A stretch of 64,000 bases of DNA from Microbacterium sp. M28. GTDB taxonomy: Bacteria; Actinomycetota; Actinomycetes; Actinomycetales; Microbacteriaceae. The position numbers and the translations under genes are program-made. Location of the stretch: positions 434,001 to 498,000 of the forward strand of contig NZ_CP107546.1 of NCBI RefSeq assembly GCF_025836995.1, written 5' to 3'. The stretch's first letter is position 1, and every line of letters starts with the position of its first letter. The notes beneath the pieces were generated by a model. It saw only the letters and a list, made by a program, of their open reading frames with translations. It was not told the origin of the DNA and did no database searches. This document shows, piece by piece, positions 43,719 through 53,680 of this stretch.

Positions 43719-45794
43719 TCAGAGGGCGACGGCGTCCGCGAGCGGGGCCGTGTGCGCGGCAGGCGCATCGATCGGTACGAGGACGAACGCGACGCCCTGG
43801 GAGTCGAGGGCCACGCGTTCGACTGCGGCGCCGGTCTCGGCATCCGTGCCGCGGACGGCGACCTCGACCGGGTCATCGCCGTGGTTGATGATCGTCACGA
43901 GCTCGCCGCGCCTGGCGACCTCCACACCGGCCGGCACGTCGGGGACGACCGGACGGACGCCGGATGCCGCCACGAGAGCATCGACGACGGCGGCGAGGCC
44001 TTCGGCATCCGGCTGGGTCGCCAGGTACCAGGCCTCGCCGGCACCGAACCGGTTGCGGGTGAGGGCGGCCGATCCGGACTGCAGGCCGGACTCGAACGTG
44101 CCGAGCACCGACGCGCCTGCCGGTCGGACCGCCTCGGCCACCAGCCGTCCGCCGTACGTCGCGCCGTCGAACGAGAACGGGACCGTGCCGCGGGCCGCAG
44201 CCGCACGTGCGGCCTGGGTCGCCGCCGCGCTCAGCGCGCCGACGCCGTTCCCGCCGGTCGACTCGCCCGCCAGCGCGCCGAAGTCCTCGAAGCGCAGCCC
44301 CACGACATCGCCGAGCAGCGTCAGGAATCCACCGTCGCGGAACTGGTCGTGCTCGTCGACGATGTCGGTGAACGGCCCGGTCACGAGCGTGCCCCCGTCC
44401 TCGACGAAGCGGGCGATCGCCGACGCCCCCTCTTCGCGCAGCAGGTACAGCACGGGGGCGACCACGAGGTCGTATCCGACACCGGCATCCTCCGGCGCGA
44501 TGATGTCGACCTGGATGCCGCGGTCGTGGAACGCGCCGTACCACTCGAGCGTCAGCGCGAGGTAGTCGATCTCGGTCGGGTGATCGCGCTCCTCGACGGC
44601 CCACCAGTTCTCCCAGTCGAACACGAGGGCGACCTGCGCGTCCCGTCCTGGTGCGGGCAGGTCACCGAGCGCGGCGAGCCGCGCACCGAGCTCGGTGACG
44701 GCGTTCCAGGTGCGGGTCTGCGTTCCGGCGTGAGGCAGCATCGCGGAGTGGAACTTCTCGCTGCCTGCGCGGGACTGCCGCCACTGGAAGAACATGATCG
44801 CGTCGGCGCCGCGGGCGATCGACTGCGCGGTCTCCGCCATGAGCGCTCCGTCGCGCTTGCCCGGATTCCCCGGGCGCCAGCTGACGGCATCCGTCGCCTG
44901 CTCCCAGAGCATCCACGGCACACCGGGCTTGAGCGAACGGACGAGGTCCCGCTGGAAGGCGGCGTCGCGGATGCGGTTCGGATTGGCGGGATCGGGATAG
45001 CAGTCGTCGGCGATCACGTCCATGTGCGGAGCCCAGCGACGGTAATCGGCCGGCTTGAACGGACCCATGAAGTTCGTCGTGATCGGCTGGGTGACGCCGG
45101 CGGCGAGCAGGATCTCCCGCTCGGCGAGATAGCACTCCAGCAGCATGTCGCTGGTGAAGCGGCGCCAGTCCAGCATCGACGACGGATTGTGGCTGTACGG
45201 CGCCAGTCGAGGGGGGAAGATCTCGTGGAACGATCCGTACGCCTGCGACCAGAAGCTCGTGCCCCAGGCCGCGTTCAGTGCGTCGATCGTGCCGTACCGG
45301 GCGGTCAGCCAGACGCGGTACGCGTCGCGCGCGGCATCCGAGAAGTCCATCCACAGGTGGCAGCCGAACTCGTTGCCGACGTGCCACATCACGACAGCCG
45401 GATGCTGCGCATAGCGCTCGGCGAGCCGCCGGACGAGCTCGCCGGCCAGGCGCCGATAGGTCGGCGACGATGGCGCGAAGTGCTGTCGGCTGCCCGGCCA
45501 GTACGACGCCCCGTTCTCGTCGACCGGAAGGGTCTCGGGGTAGGTCGCGCTCACCCACGGGGGAGGGGATGCGGTGGCGGTCGCCAGGTTCACCCTGATG
45601 CCGCCGGCGTGCAGCTTGTCGATCACCGTGTCCAGCCACGCGAAGTCCCACACGCCCTCGGCCGGCTGGATGCGCGACCAGGCGAAGATGCCGAGGCTCA
45701 CGATGTTGACGCCGGCCTCCTGCATGAGGCGGACGTCATCGTCCCAGACGTGTTCCGGCCACTGGTCGGGGTTGTAGTCGGCTCCGTACAGCAC
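43719..45794 (-). CDS. GH42 beta-galactosidase
   Basis: This 691-residue GH42 enzyme begins MLYGADYNPDQWPEHVW, the usual family N-terminus. The acid/base Glu142 is in HVGNEFGC and the nucleophile Glu298 in PWMLWEQAT. It has a trimerisation domain and C-terminal beta domain. It starts at GTG 45794 with a GGAG about 9 bases upstream. There is no signal peptide. Its nearest known relatives include YesZ and galactan-acting beta-galactosidases, which fits the context. Confidence 0.93.
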   Translation of the reverse strand: MLYGADYNPDQWPEHVWDDDVRLMQEAGVNIVSLGIFAWSRIQPAEGVWDFAWLDTVIDKLHAGGIRVNLATATASPPPWVSATYPETLPVDENGASYWPGSRQHFAPSSPTYRRLAGELVRRLAERYAQHPAVVMWHVGNEFGCHLWMDFSDAARDAYRVWLTARYGTIDALNAAWGTSFWSQAYGSFHEIFPPRLAPYSHNPSSMLDWRRFTSDMLLECYLAEREILLAAGVTQPITTNFMGPFKPADYRRWAPHMDVIADDCYPDPANPNRIRDAAFQRDLVRSLKPGVPWMLWEQATDAVSWRPGNPGKRDGALMAETAQSIARGADAIMFFQWRQSRAGSEKFHSAMLPHAGTQTRTWNAVTELGARLAALGDLPAPGRDAQVALVFDWENWWAVEERDHPTEIDYLALTLEWYGAFHDRGIQVDIIAPEDAGVGYDLVVAPVLYLLREEGASAIARFVEDGGTLVTGPFTDIVDEHDQFRDGGFLTLLGDVVGLRFEDFGALAGESTGGNGVGALSAAATQAARAAAARGTVPFSFDGATYGGRLVAEAVRPAGASVLGTFESGLQSGSAALTRNRFGAGEAWYLATQPDAEGLAAVVDALVAASGVRPVVPDVPAGVEVARRGELVTIINHGDDPVEVAVRGTDAETGAAVERVALDSQGVAFVLVPIDAPAAHTAPLADAVAL

Positions 45795-45830
45795 GTCGAG
45801 CGGCTCCAGTTCTTGCGGTGAGGTCGGGGA

Positions 45831-46484
45831 TCAGGCGTGGCGGCGCTGGCGTGCGGGGACCGCGACGGCGGCGAACGCGGCGCAGCCGAGGCCGGCGAGG
45901 ATGAGCGGCACGAGCATCCAGGTCAGGACGCCGGCGAGGACGGCGGCGACGGCGAGGTAGACGGCGCCGACCGGGTCGGCTGCGGCGGTGCGCAGGATGC
46001 CGCTGGCGGCGGTGCGCCATCCGGTCTCGGGCGTCCAGGCGCTCGCGGTGATCAGCAGCGCGGTGGCTCCGATGAGGAGCCCTGCCCAGCCGATGAGGGC
46101 GATGGCCTGTCCGCCGGGGAGGATGCCGGACTGTGCGACGAGGATGTCGACGGCGAGGACGATCGCAGCGGCGCCGGTGATCGCCCCGACGACGAGTCCG
46201 CCGGGCAGGAGCGCCTGCCGCCAATCGTGCCAGAAGGTCCGCGTGTGCGATTCCTCGGCGTTGACGTAGCGGCGCAGGTGCCGGATGCCGGCGGCCAGGG
46301 CTGCGGGGAGGGTGATGACAGGCAGGCCGGCGATCGTGATGAGCAGGCCGGTCCACAGCACCTCGCCGAACAGGGCGAAGGCGCCTTTCGCTCCCGGATA
46401 GCGGGCCGGGGCTCGGTCGTCGAGCGTGGGGCCGCTGCCGGAGGCGTCGGCCTGTCGTGCGGCGCGGAGTTGCGAACGGTTCAT
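45831..46484 (-). CDS. YesL-like DUF624 membrane protein (second copy)
   Basis: This 217-residue protein has about five membrane segments (GEVLWTGLLITIAGLPVITLPAALAAGIRHLRRYVNAE). DUF624 features include the basic loop after segment 2 and the Trp-rich HDWRQALLPGG. It lies between the permease and GH42 genes of the second importer, matching the position of the YesL protein at 19528 next to its own importer. No role is established. Confidence 0.82.
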   Translation of the reverse strand: MNRSQLRAARQADASGSGPTLDDRAPARYPGAKGAFALFGEVLWTGLLITIAGLPVITLPAALAAGIRHLRRYVNAEESHTRTFWHDWRQALLPGGLVVGAITGAAAIVLAVDILVAQSGILPGGQAIALIGWAGLLIGATALLITASAWTPETGWRTAASGILRTAAADPVGAVYLAVAAVLAGVLTWMLVPLILAGLGCAAFAAVAVPARQRRHA

Positions 46485-46487
46485 GGG

Positions 46488-47423
46488 TCAGCCCTTCAGG
46501 CCCTGTGTGGCGACGCCGTCGACGAGGAAGCGCTGGAAGACGAGGAAGAACGCCAGGACGGGGAGGAGGGCGACGAATGATGCTGTGACGGTGGCGCCGT
46601 AGTCGCTGGAGGAGGTCTGGTCGTTGTACAGGCGCAGCGCGATGGGCAGGGGGTAGTTCTCGGGGCTGGTCAGGTACAGCAGCGGGCCGAGGAAGTCGTT
46701 CCAGGCCCAGATGAACGCGAAGATCGAGCAGGTGATGAGTGCGGGCTTGATCAGCGGGAGGATGATGGCCCAGAAGATGCGGATGTGGCCGGCGCCGTCG
46801 ATGCGAGCTGCCTCATCCATGTCGCGGGGCATCTGGCGCATGAACTGGACGAGCAGGAACACGAAGAAGGCCTCGGTGGCGAGGAACTTCGGCAGCAGCA
46901 GCGGCCAGAACGTGTCGACGAGGTCGAGCTCGTTGAAGATGATGTACTGCGGGATGATCACGACGTGGAACGGCAGCAGCAGGGTGCCGATCATCGCGGC
47001 GAACAGGATGCCGAGGCCCTTGAACTGGATGCGGGCGAACGCGTAGGCGGCGAGGGCGCTGGAGAGCACGGTGCCGATCACGGCGCCGGCGGCGAGGATG
47101 AACGAGTTCAGGAAGAACCGCCACATCGGAACGCCGGCGATGCCCTCCATGACCTTCGCATAGTTCTCGATCGTGGGCGCGTTCGGGAGCAGACCCATGT
47201 TGGAGCCGAACTCGCTGTTGGGCTTGAACGTGGAGAACAGCAGCCACACCAGCGGATACAGCACGATCGCGGTCAGGGCGATGAGGGCGACGAACCAGAT
47301 GATCGTCTGCCAGGTCTTGCGTCCGACCTTGCGGCGGGTCGGGGCGGCCGGGGCGGCCTGCTGCTGTGCGAACACGGGGGTCGAGGCGGCGCCCGACGTG
47401 GTGGCAGTGTGGGAAGTGCTCAT
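46488..47423 (-). CDS. CUT1 sugar ABC transporter permease (MalG type)
   Basis: This 311-residue permease has six membrane segments and an EAA loop, DMDEAARIDGAGHIRIFWAI. It starts at ATG 47423, overlapping the preceding permease by ATGA. The N-terminus is a cytoplasmic, Ala/Thr-rich tail of about 35 residues. It is followed closely by the YesL-like gene. Confidence 0.93.
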   Translation of the reverse strand: MSTSHTATTSGAASTPVFAQQQAAPAAPTRRKVGRKTWQTIIWFVALIALTAIVLYPLVWLLFSTFKPNSEFGSNMGLLPNAPTIENYAKVMEGIAGVPMWRFFLNSFILAAGAVIGTVLSSALAAYAFARIQFKGLGILFAAMIGTLLLPFHVVIIPQYIIFNELDLVDTFWPLLLPKFLATEAFFVFLLVQFMRQMPRDMDEAARIDGAGHIRIFWAIILPLIKPALITCSIFAFIWAWNDFLGPLLYLTSPENYPLPIALRLYNDQTSSSDYGATVTASFVALLPVLAFFLVFQRFLVDGVATQGLKG

Positions 47424-48415
47424 CGGTTGTCTCCGGCGTAGTGGACCCAGCTGCGCTGAGTGCGGAAGAGGATGAAGGCGATGATGGCGACGACGATCAG
47501 CAGCACCCAGGCGATCGCTGCGGCGTAGCCCATCTGGCCATCGGAGAATCCGCGCTTGTAGAGGTACAGGGTGATGAAGTTCGTCATACCGGCCGGTCCG
47601 CCCGAACCGTTGGAGATGATGTAGGCCGAGCTGAACACCTGGAACGCACCGATCAGACCCAGCAGCAGGTTGAAGAAGATCACCGGCGACAGCATCGGCA
47701 TCGTCACGGCACGGAACCGGTGCCAGGCACCGGCGCCGTCCATCTCGGCCGCCTCGTACAGCTCCTTCGGGATCTGCTTGAGGCCCGCGAGGAAGATGAC
47801 CATCGTCGCGCCGAACTGCCACACCGCCAGCAGGATCATCGCCGGCAGCACCAGGTCGGGGTTGCCGATCCATCCGCCCAGATCGATGCCGAACAGGGAC
47901 AGCGAGTTGTCGACAGGGCCGTCGTTGGCGAACATCGCCCGCCACACGATCGCCACCGACACCGACCCGCCGATCAGCGACGGGGCGTAGAACGCGGAGC
48001 GGAAGAACCCGGCACCCTTGTCGCGGTAGTTCAGCAGCATCGCGACCGCGAGTGCCGCGGCCAGCGTGATCGGCGTCCCGACGAGCACGTAGATCAGCGT
48101 GATCTGCGCCGACTGCATGAACGCGGGATCGCTGGTGAACATCCGCACGTAGTTGTCGAAGCCGATCCACTTCGGCGGGGAGAAGATGTTGTAACTCGTG
48201 AACGACAGGTACAGCGAGTACGCCATCGGGATCAACGTGAGCCCGAAGAACCCGACCAGCCACGGAATCAGGAACCCGTACCCGGCCAGCGTCTCGCGCA
48301 TCGCCTTTCGGCGGAGCCCAGGACGATCGCCCTCCTCCGGGCGGCTTCGCCGGAACAGGGTCCGGCTCGACGACTTCTCACCGGTCACGATGACTCGGGT
48401 GGCTGTGGTGCTCAC
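47420..48415 (-). CDS. CUT1 sugar ABC transporter permease (MalF type)
   Basis: This 331-residue permease has six membrane segments (LAGYGFLIPWLVGFFGLTLIPM) and EAA loop ELYEAAEMDGAGAWHRFRAV. I chose GTG 48415 (MSTTATRVIVTGEKSS), because GGAG lies 5 bases upstream and the extra frame to 48493 overlaps the binding-protein gene end. No ATPase gene is in the operon. Confidence 0.92.
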   Translation of the reverse strand: MSTTATRVIVTGEKSSSRTLFRRSRPEEGDRPGLRRKAMRETLAGYGFLIPWLVGFFGLTLIPMAYSLYLSFTSYNIFSPPKWIGFDNYVRMFTSDPAFMQSAQITLIYVLVGTPITLAAALAVAMLLNYRDKGAGFFRSAFYAPSLIGGSVSVAIVWRAMFANDGPVDNSLSLFGIDLGGWIGNPDLVLPAMILLAVWQFGATMVIFLAGLKQIPKELYEAAEMDGAGAWHRFRAVTMPMLSPVIFFNLLLGLIGAFQVFSSAYIISNGSGGPAGMTNFITLYLYKRGFSDGQMGYAAAIAWVLLIVVAIIAFILFRTQRSWVHYAGDNR

Positions 48416-48489
48416 GGGTACTCCGATGCGGGTTCGGTTCGGGGTTCGAGGGAGGCCGGGGCGGGCGCGATGCCCGCCCCGGCTGCTCA

Positions 48490-49782
48490 TCACTGGTTGA
48501 GGACGACGTCCATCTCGGCGAAGAACTGCGTGACAGCCTCGTCCACCGTGATCGTGCCGAAGTTCAGCTCGGTGCCGAGCTGACGGAACTTCTCCTCGAG
48601 CGTTCCGTAGCCGACGATCGGTGCCGGCGGTGCGTCACCGAGGCGGTCCGCGATCGACTCCTCGTAGTCCTTGATCTGCTGGCTGATCGGGTCGAGCTCC
48701 GCGGCATCCAGCGCGGTCTCGGAGGCCGGCAGGCCGCGGTTGGTGCCGAAGATCTCACCGGACTCCGGCGAGTTCACGAGGAAGTTGACCAGCGTGGCCG
48801 CAGCCTCGGGGTGCTCGGTGTTGGCCGCGATCGTGTGCAGCATCGAGGGCTTCAGGTAGAGATCCTTCGCGTCCTCTTCCGTGACCGGAGGAGCGATGAG
48901 GTTCAGCTCGGTGTAGCCCTCGCCCAGGCCGGCCAGGTAGCCGGCGCCGAAGTTGTCCCAGGTCAGCTCGCTCGCCGTCAGCGCGCTGTCGAAGCCGCCC
49001 TTCGGGAGGACCTCCTCGACGCGCTGCTGCGGAACCCCGATGCCGTCGCGGATCGGCTGGCCCTCTTCCCAGAACTTCGTGAGCCGGTCCTCGTCGAATC
49101 CTGCTTCGCTGTCCTCGGTGAACAGCTCTCCGCCTTCGGCGCGCAGCTGGAGTTCGAAGTTCTGGATGCGGCCGGTGTAGTCGCCGCCGCCCCAGAACGC
49201 GCCGCCCGAGGCGTCGGTGACCTCACCCATCCAGTCGATGTAGTCCGTCCAGGACCCGCCGCCGAAGTTCTCGACGCCTGCGGTCTCGAGCAGGACGGGG
49301 TTCGTGAACAGGCCCCACGCGTTCGTGGACGTCGCGATGCCGTAGGTCGTGTCGTCGACGACGCCGATGTCGAGGATGTTCTGCGGCAGCGGGTCGGTCT
49401 CGATGATGTCGCCGAGGTAGGGGTCGAGATCGAGCAGCAGCCCGTTCTGCGAGTACTGGCGCAGGTAGGAGTAGTCGAACTGCATCACGTCGGGCAGATT
49501 CTTGCCCGCTGCCTCGGTCTGACGCTTCTCCCAGAACTCCGGGAACGCCAGGAAGGAGACGTTCACCGTGATGTTCGGGTACTCCTCGTTGAACGCGTCG
49601 ATCGCCTCGTTGTACAGCTCGGCGCGGACGTCGTTGCCCCAGAACGCCAGGTCCAGGGTGACCTTCTCATCGGGGTCGTAGGTCGCTGCCGCCTCCGGCT
49701 CGCTGCTGGAGCAGCCGGCCAGGACGATGGCAGCGCTGGCGGCGAACGCGCCGACTGCGAGCACACGCTTCTTGTTGAACAT
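48490..49782 (-). CDS. Sugar ABC transporter substrate-binding lipoprotein
   Basis: This 430-residue lipoprotein has lipobox LAGC (Cys24) and mature start TYDPDEKVTLDLAFWGNDVR. A purine-rich site (GAGAGGAC) precedes ATG 49782. It is the first gene of the galactan importer operon and the paralogue of the binding protein at 42403. LacI-type operators lie 84-161 bases upstream. Confidence 0.93.
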   Translation of the reverse strand: MFNKKRVLAVGAFAASAAIVLAGCSSSEPEAAATYDPDEKVTLDLAFWGNDVRAELYNEAIDAFNEEYPNITVNVSFLAFPEFWEKRQTEAAGKNLPDVMQFDYSYLRQYSQNGLLLDLDPYLGDIIETDPLPQNILDIGVVDDTTYGIATSTNAWGLFTNPVLLETAGVENFGGGSWTDYIDWMGEVTDASGGAFWGGGDYTGRIQNFELQLRAEGGELFTEDSEAGFDEDRLTKFWEEGQPIRDGIGVPQQRVEEVLPKGGFDSALTASELTWDNFGAGYLAGLGEGYTELNLIAPPVTEEDAKDLYLKPSMLHTIAANTEHPEAAATLVNFLVNSPESGEIFGTNRGLPASETALDAAELDPISQQIKDYEESIADRLGDAPPAPIVGYGTLEEKFRQLGTELNFGTITVDEAVTQFFAEMDVVLNQ

Positions 49783-50056
49783 CTTTGTCCTCTCTGTGAA
49801 CGCCTCTGTTCGGACCGCGGAACCTCAGCGTCTCGGGTGGTGTGGTGCACGCGCTCCGTGGTGCGGGAAAGCGCTTACCGAGAATCTAGCTCAGATAAAA
49901 ACGTTTCGCAAGGCTCGATCGTATAACGGTATTCAACGTTGTAAAGCCGAGTGGCCGTGACGGATCGCGGACGCGATGACGAATCACGGACGAATCCGGC
50001 CGATCGATCCGTGAAAATCACCAGGTCCGTGAATCGTCTTCCGATCCGAGCGGCGA
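49783..50056. promoter_or_regulatory. Control region of galactan importer operon, with repeat element
   Basis: This 274-base gap between the lacI stop and the binding-protein start holds GGAAAGCGCTTACC (49866-49879), AAAAACGTTTCGCA (49897-49910, also at 55731-55744) and CAACGTTG (49934-49941). All are LacI-type palindromes. The remainder is the TCACGGA repeat element (49958-50032). No coding sequence is seen. A promoter for the minus-strand operon should lie near the first two sites. Confidence 0.6.
49958..50032. repeat. Four-copy direct/inverted repeat element (TCACGGA word)
   Basis: TGACGGA (49958-49964) and TCACGGA (49984-49990) are followed by inverted TCCGTGA at 50008-50014 and 50026-50032. 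TCACGGAC (49984-49991) and GTCCGTGA (50025-50032) are exact complements. The plan (two direct then two inverted copies about 20-26 bases apart, in an intergenic gap after a stop codon) matches the element at 6958. Function unknown. Confidence 0.55.
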
Positions 50057-51058
50057 TCAGGCGGTCGAGGCTCTGGCGCGCAGTTCGAACGGCGTGACGA
50101 ACTCGCGGGCCTCGGCGGGGGCCGTGCCGCGGATCCGTTCCAGCAGGAACGTCACAGCCGTGCGGGCGGTGACCTCGTGCGCCGGCGACACCGAACTGAG
50201 CCGCGGTGAGAGGAAGTCGCTCTCGGGCAGGTCGTCGAATCCGATCACGCGGACATCCTCCGGCACGCGGATGCCGGCATCCGCGAAGCCCCGCAGCGCA
50301 CCGATCGCGACGCCGTCCGTGGGGCAGAACACGCCGTCGACGGGGACGCCGGATTCGGCGACGCGCTGCGCCGCACGGTACCCCTCCTGCATGGTGAAGT
50401 CCGCGACGTCGAAGAAGAGTCGGGGGTCGGGGGTGATCCCGGCATCCCGGAGCGCCTGCTGGTACCCCTCGAGCCGCAGGTCGCGCACCGAATCAGACAG
50501 GGTGAAGCGGACGTCGAAGATCGCGACGGTGCGCGAGCCCTGCGCGATCAGGTGCGCGGTCGCCGCGTAGGAGCCGTCGACGTTCGGCATGGCGATGTGA
50601 TCGAGTGGCCCGTCGAAGATCCCCTCGCCGAGCAGCACTACCGGATAGTCCACACGCAGCAGGCCCTTGTCCGCAGGGCCCAGTCCGACGGTCGACAGCA
50701 GCAGGCCGTCGTGCATGCGGTTCTGCGACAGTGTCATCGCCTCGAGTTCGCGCTCGCGCACGGCGTCCGTGTGCTCGATCTCGACGCGATACCCTTCCTC
50801 GCCGGCGATCGTGGCCACCAGGGCGGCGAGGCGGGCGAAGTAGTGATCGCCGATGTTCGGGACGGCAAGGCCCAGGGTGCCGGTCCGGCCGGTGCGGAGG
50901 TTCCGGGCGGCGGCGTTGACGCGGTAATCGAGCTCCTCGACGGCCGCGAGGACCTTCTGCCGCGTCGACTCGCGCACATGCGGATGGGCGTTCAGGACGT
51001 TGGACACGGTCATCGGCGAGACGCCGGCGGCCTTGGCCACGTCCTGGATCGTCGTCAT
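50057..51058 (-). CDS. LacI family transcriptional regulator
   Basis: This 333-residue LacI regulator has [27 protein letters not shown] and hinge [16 protein letters not shown]. It starts at ATG 51058 with AGGA 8 bases upstream; the frame to 51187 is not used. It is divergent from the GH51-GH43 operon with a strong palindrome between, so it very likely represses that operon. The inducer is probably arabinose or an arabino-oligosaccharide (inference). Confidence 0.92.
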   Translation of the reverse strand: MTTIQDVAKAAGVSPMTVSNVLNAHPHVRESTRQKVLAAVEELDYRVNAAARNLRTGRTGTLGLAVPNIGDHYFARLAALVATIAGEEGYRVEIEHTDAVRERELEAMTLSQNRMHDGLLLSTVGLGPADKGLLRVDYPVVLLGEGIFDGPLDHIAMPNVDGSYAATAHLIAQGSRTVAIFDVRFTLSDSVRDLRLEGYQQALRDAGITPDPRLFFDVADFTMQEGYRAAQRVAESGVPVDGVFCPTDGVAIGALRGFADAGIRVPEDVRVIGFDDLPESDFLSPRLSSVSPAHEVTARTAVTFLLERIRGTAPAEAREFVTPFELRARASTA

Positions 51059-51089
51059 CCGTCCATCCTCCCTCGGGTCTTGCCCACGA

Positions 51090-51113
51090 CGGAATTGTAT
51101 CGCTACAATTCCG
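51090..51113. promoter_or_regulatory. LacI operator between lacI and GH51 arabinan operon
   Basis: CGGAATTGTA (51090-51099) and TACAATTCCG (51104-51113) form a perfect 10-bp inverted repeat around TCGC. This is a LacI-family operator shape. It lies in the divergent gap, 32 bases upstream of lacI and 52 bases upstream of GH51, so it can control both. Confidence 0.75.
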
Positions 51114-51164
51114 GACGAGCCCCACGTGGGACCGACCCCGAAACCACTCCTCGGAGAGGACATC

Positions 51165-52685
51165 ATGCCCAGCACCCGTGTCGTCATCGACCTCGACCTT
51201 CCCGGCGCGACGATCAGCCGTCACCTGTACGGCCACTTCGCCGAGCACCTCGGACGGTGCATCTACGGCGGCTTCTTCGTCGGCGAGGGATCCGACATCC
51301 CGAACGAGGGCGGCATCCGCCTCGACGTCGTCGAGGCGCTGCGCGAGTTGAAGATCCCGAACCTGCGCTGGCCGGGTGGATGCTTCGCCGACGACTACCA
51401 CTGGCGCGACGGCATCGGCCCGCGCGACGAGCGCCCCCGGATGGTCAACTCGCACTGGGGCGACGTCGTCGAGGACAACTCCTTCGGCACGCACGAGTTC
51501 ATGCAGCTGTGCGAGATGCTCGGTGCCGACGCGTACGTGAACGGCAACGTCGGCTCCGGCACGGTCCGTGAGATGAGCGAATGGATCGAGTACCTCACGC
51601 GCGCCGATGACTCGCCGATGGCATCGCTTCGCCGCCAGAACGGTCGCGATGAGCCGTGGAAGGTGCCCTTCTTCGGCATCGGCAACGAGGCGTGGGGATG
51701 TGGTGGCAACATGCGCGCCGAGACCTACGCGGACCTCGCCCGTCAGTACGCGACCTACGTCCGCAACCACGGCGACAACACCGTCTACCGGATCGCCGCA
51801 GGTGCGAACGTCGATGACTACGAGTGGACCGACGTGCTGATGAAGGCGCTCGGATGCCTCGGCTGCGACGGCCAGGGCTCCTCGCCCTACCAGGCGCTCT
51901 CGCTGCACTACTACACGATGAGCGGCTCGTGGGAGAGCAAGGGCTCAGCCACCGAGTTCGACCAGGACGAGTGGTACCTCACGCTGTCCCGTGCGTACCG
52001 CATCGAGGAACTGCTCACCCGGCACAGCACGGTCATGGACCGGCACGACCCGCGGCGGCGCGTCGGCCTCGTCCTGGACGAGTGGGGTACGTGGTGGGAT
52101 GTCGAGCCCGGCACGAACCCCGGGTTCCTGTACCAGCAGAACACGCTCAGGGACGCGCTGGTCGCCAGCGTGCACTTCGACGCCTTCCACCGCCACGCCG
52201 ATCGCCTGGTGATGGCCAACATCGCCCAGACGGTGAACGTGCTGCAGGCGATGCTGCTGACCGACCCGGACACCGGCGCCCTGGTGAAGACCCCGACGTT
52301 CCACGTGTTCGCCATGAACACCGGCCACCACGACGCGCAGGCGCTCGCCGCCCACGTCGTCGACGCGGACACGCGCGCCTCGGACGGTCGCGACCTGCCG
52401 CTGCTGTCGGCCTCCGCATCCACGAAGGACGGCGCGGCCCTCGTCTCGCTGTCGAACCTCGACGCCGAGCAGGCGAGGACGGTCGTGCTCGATCTGCGTG
52501 GCGCCGACGTCGCCGGCTTCAGTGCACGGGTGCTGACGGCGGCATCCACGGCCGAGCACAACACTCCGCAGAATCCGGATGCCGTGGCTCCCGCGGCGCA
52601 CGACGGCATCCGTCGCCACGAGCGAGGACTCGAGGTCGACCTGCCGGCGCACTCCTACGTGACGGTGTCGCTGGAGCTGGCGTGA
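51165..52685 (+). CDS. GH51 alpha-L-arabinofuranosidase
   Basis: This 506-residue GH51 enzyme has acid/base Glu175 in [10 protein letters not shown] and nucleophile Glu307 in [11 protein letters not shown]. The N-terminal barrel part begins [18 protein letters not shown], and a C-terminal beta domain follows. It starts at ATG 51165 with GGAGAGGA upstream. There is no signal peptide. It removes arabinofuranose from arabinan or arabinogalactan oligosaccharides in the cytoplasm. It is the first gene of the operon. Confidence 0.94.
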   Translation: MPSTRVVIDLDLPGATISRHLYGHFAEHLGRCIYGGFFVGEGSDIPNEGGIRLDVVEALRELKIPNLRWPGGCFADDYHWRDGIGPRDERPRMVNSHWGDVVEDNSFGTHEFMQLCEMLGADAYVNGNVGSGTVREMSEWIEYLTRADDSPMASLRRQNGRDEPWKVPFFGIGNEAWGCGGNMRAETYADLARQYATYVRNHGDNTVYRIAAGANVDDYEWTDVLMKALGCLGCDGQGSSPYQALSLHYYTMSGSWESKGSATEFDQDEWYLTLSRAYRIEELLTRHSTVMDRHDPRRRVGLVLDEWGTWWDVEPGTNPGFLYQQNTLRDALVASVHFDAFHRHADRLVMANIAQTVNVLQAMLLTDPDTGALVKTPTFHVFAMNTGHHDAQALAAHVVDADTRASDGRDLPLLSASASTKDGAALVSLSNLDAEQARTVVLDLRGADVAGFSARVLTAASTAEHNTPQNPDAVAPAAHDGIRRHERGLEVDLPAHSYVTVSLELA

Positions 52686-53680
52686 CGCAGGAGGCCTACC
52701 TGTTCGTCTACTTCACCGGCGAGACGGGTGCGGACGACGAGGCGATCCGGTTCGCGGTGACCGCTGGGGACGACCCGCTGGCGGACTGGATCGAACTGGG
52801 CGACGGCGAGCCGCTGATCCGTTCTGTGATGGGGGAGCGCGGTCTGCGAGACCCGCATCTCGTCCGGCATCCGCAGCAGGGCCGCTGGTACCTGATGGCG
52901 ACCGACCTGCGCATCCAGGGCAGGCCGGAGGGCTTCGCCGCGGCGCAGCAGACCGGCTCGCGCGACATCATGGTGTGGGAATCGGCCGACCTCGTCACGT
53001 GGTCCGAACAGCGTCGGCTGACTGTCGCGCCGCCGGATGCCGGAAACGCCTGGGCTCCGGAGGCGGTGTGGGATGCCGAGCGCGAGGAGTTCTTCGTGTT
53101 CTGGGCATCCGCGCTGTACCCGCCGGAGCTGGCACCGGTCGACCGGCGCATCCAGGATTCGTACCAGCGGATGTTCTTCGCGACGACGAGCGACTTCGTG
53201 ACGGTCGGCGAGCCGCACCCATGGATCGACGAGCGGCGAGGCCCCGGTCGGGGGTTCATCGATTCGACGATCGTCCGGGACGCGGGCGCGTACTACCGCT
53301 TCACGAAGGACGAGGCGACGATGCTCCCCGTGCTGGACCGCAGCCGCGACCTGCACGCGCCGGAGTGGGTGCGCATCGCCGACAGGCTCGGACTCGGGCA
53401 GCCCAACCCGTGGGGCGGCACCTTCACCGAGGGTGAGGGGCCGACGGCCTTCCGCTCCGAGCGCGACGGATGCTGGTACCTGTTCATCGACCAGCCCGGC
53501 TACCACGGCGGTGCGGGCTATCTCGCCTTCCGTATCACGGACCTGGATGCCGGGACCCTCGAATCGGTGCCGGCAGAGCTTCCGCGCAGCCCGCGGCACG
53601 GCACCGTCGTGCCGATCTCCGCGGTCGAGCGCGACCGGATGCTGGCGGCGTACGCGACCGGGAGTCTGATCGATGCCTGA
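52682..53680 (+). CDS. GH43-like glycosidase, copy 1
   Basis: This 332-residue five-bladed-propeller protein has a general-base Asp in RDPHLVRH, a middle acidic residue in DST, and an acid Glu candidate in TEGEGPTAF. Unlike most GH43 enzymes it has no extra beta-sandwich. It starts at GTG 52682, overlapping GH51 by GTGA. It is a diverged paralogue of the next gene. It probably acts on arabinan side chains with GH51. Confidence 0.85.
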   Translation: MTQEAYLFVYFTGETGADDEAIRFAVTAGDDPLADWIELGDGEPLIRSVMGERGLRDPHLVRHPQQGRWYLMATDLRIQGRPEGFAAAQQTGSRDIMVWESADLVTWSEQRRLTVAPPDAGNAWAPEAVWDAEREEFFVFWASALYPPELAPVDRRIQDSYQRMFFATTSDFVTVGEPHPWIDERRGPGRGFIDSTIVRDAGAYYRFTKDEATMLPVLDRSRDLHAPEWVRIADRLGLGQPNPWGGTFTEGEGPTAFRSERDGCWYLFIDQPGYHGGAGYLAFRITDLDAGTLESVPAELPRSPRHGTVVPISAVERDRMLAAYATGSLIDA

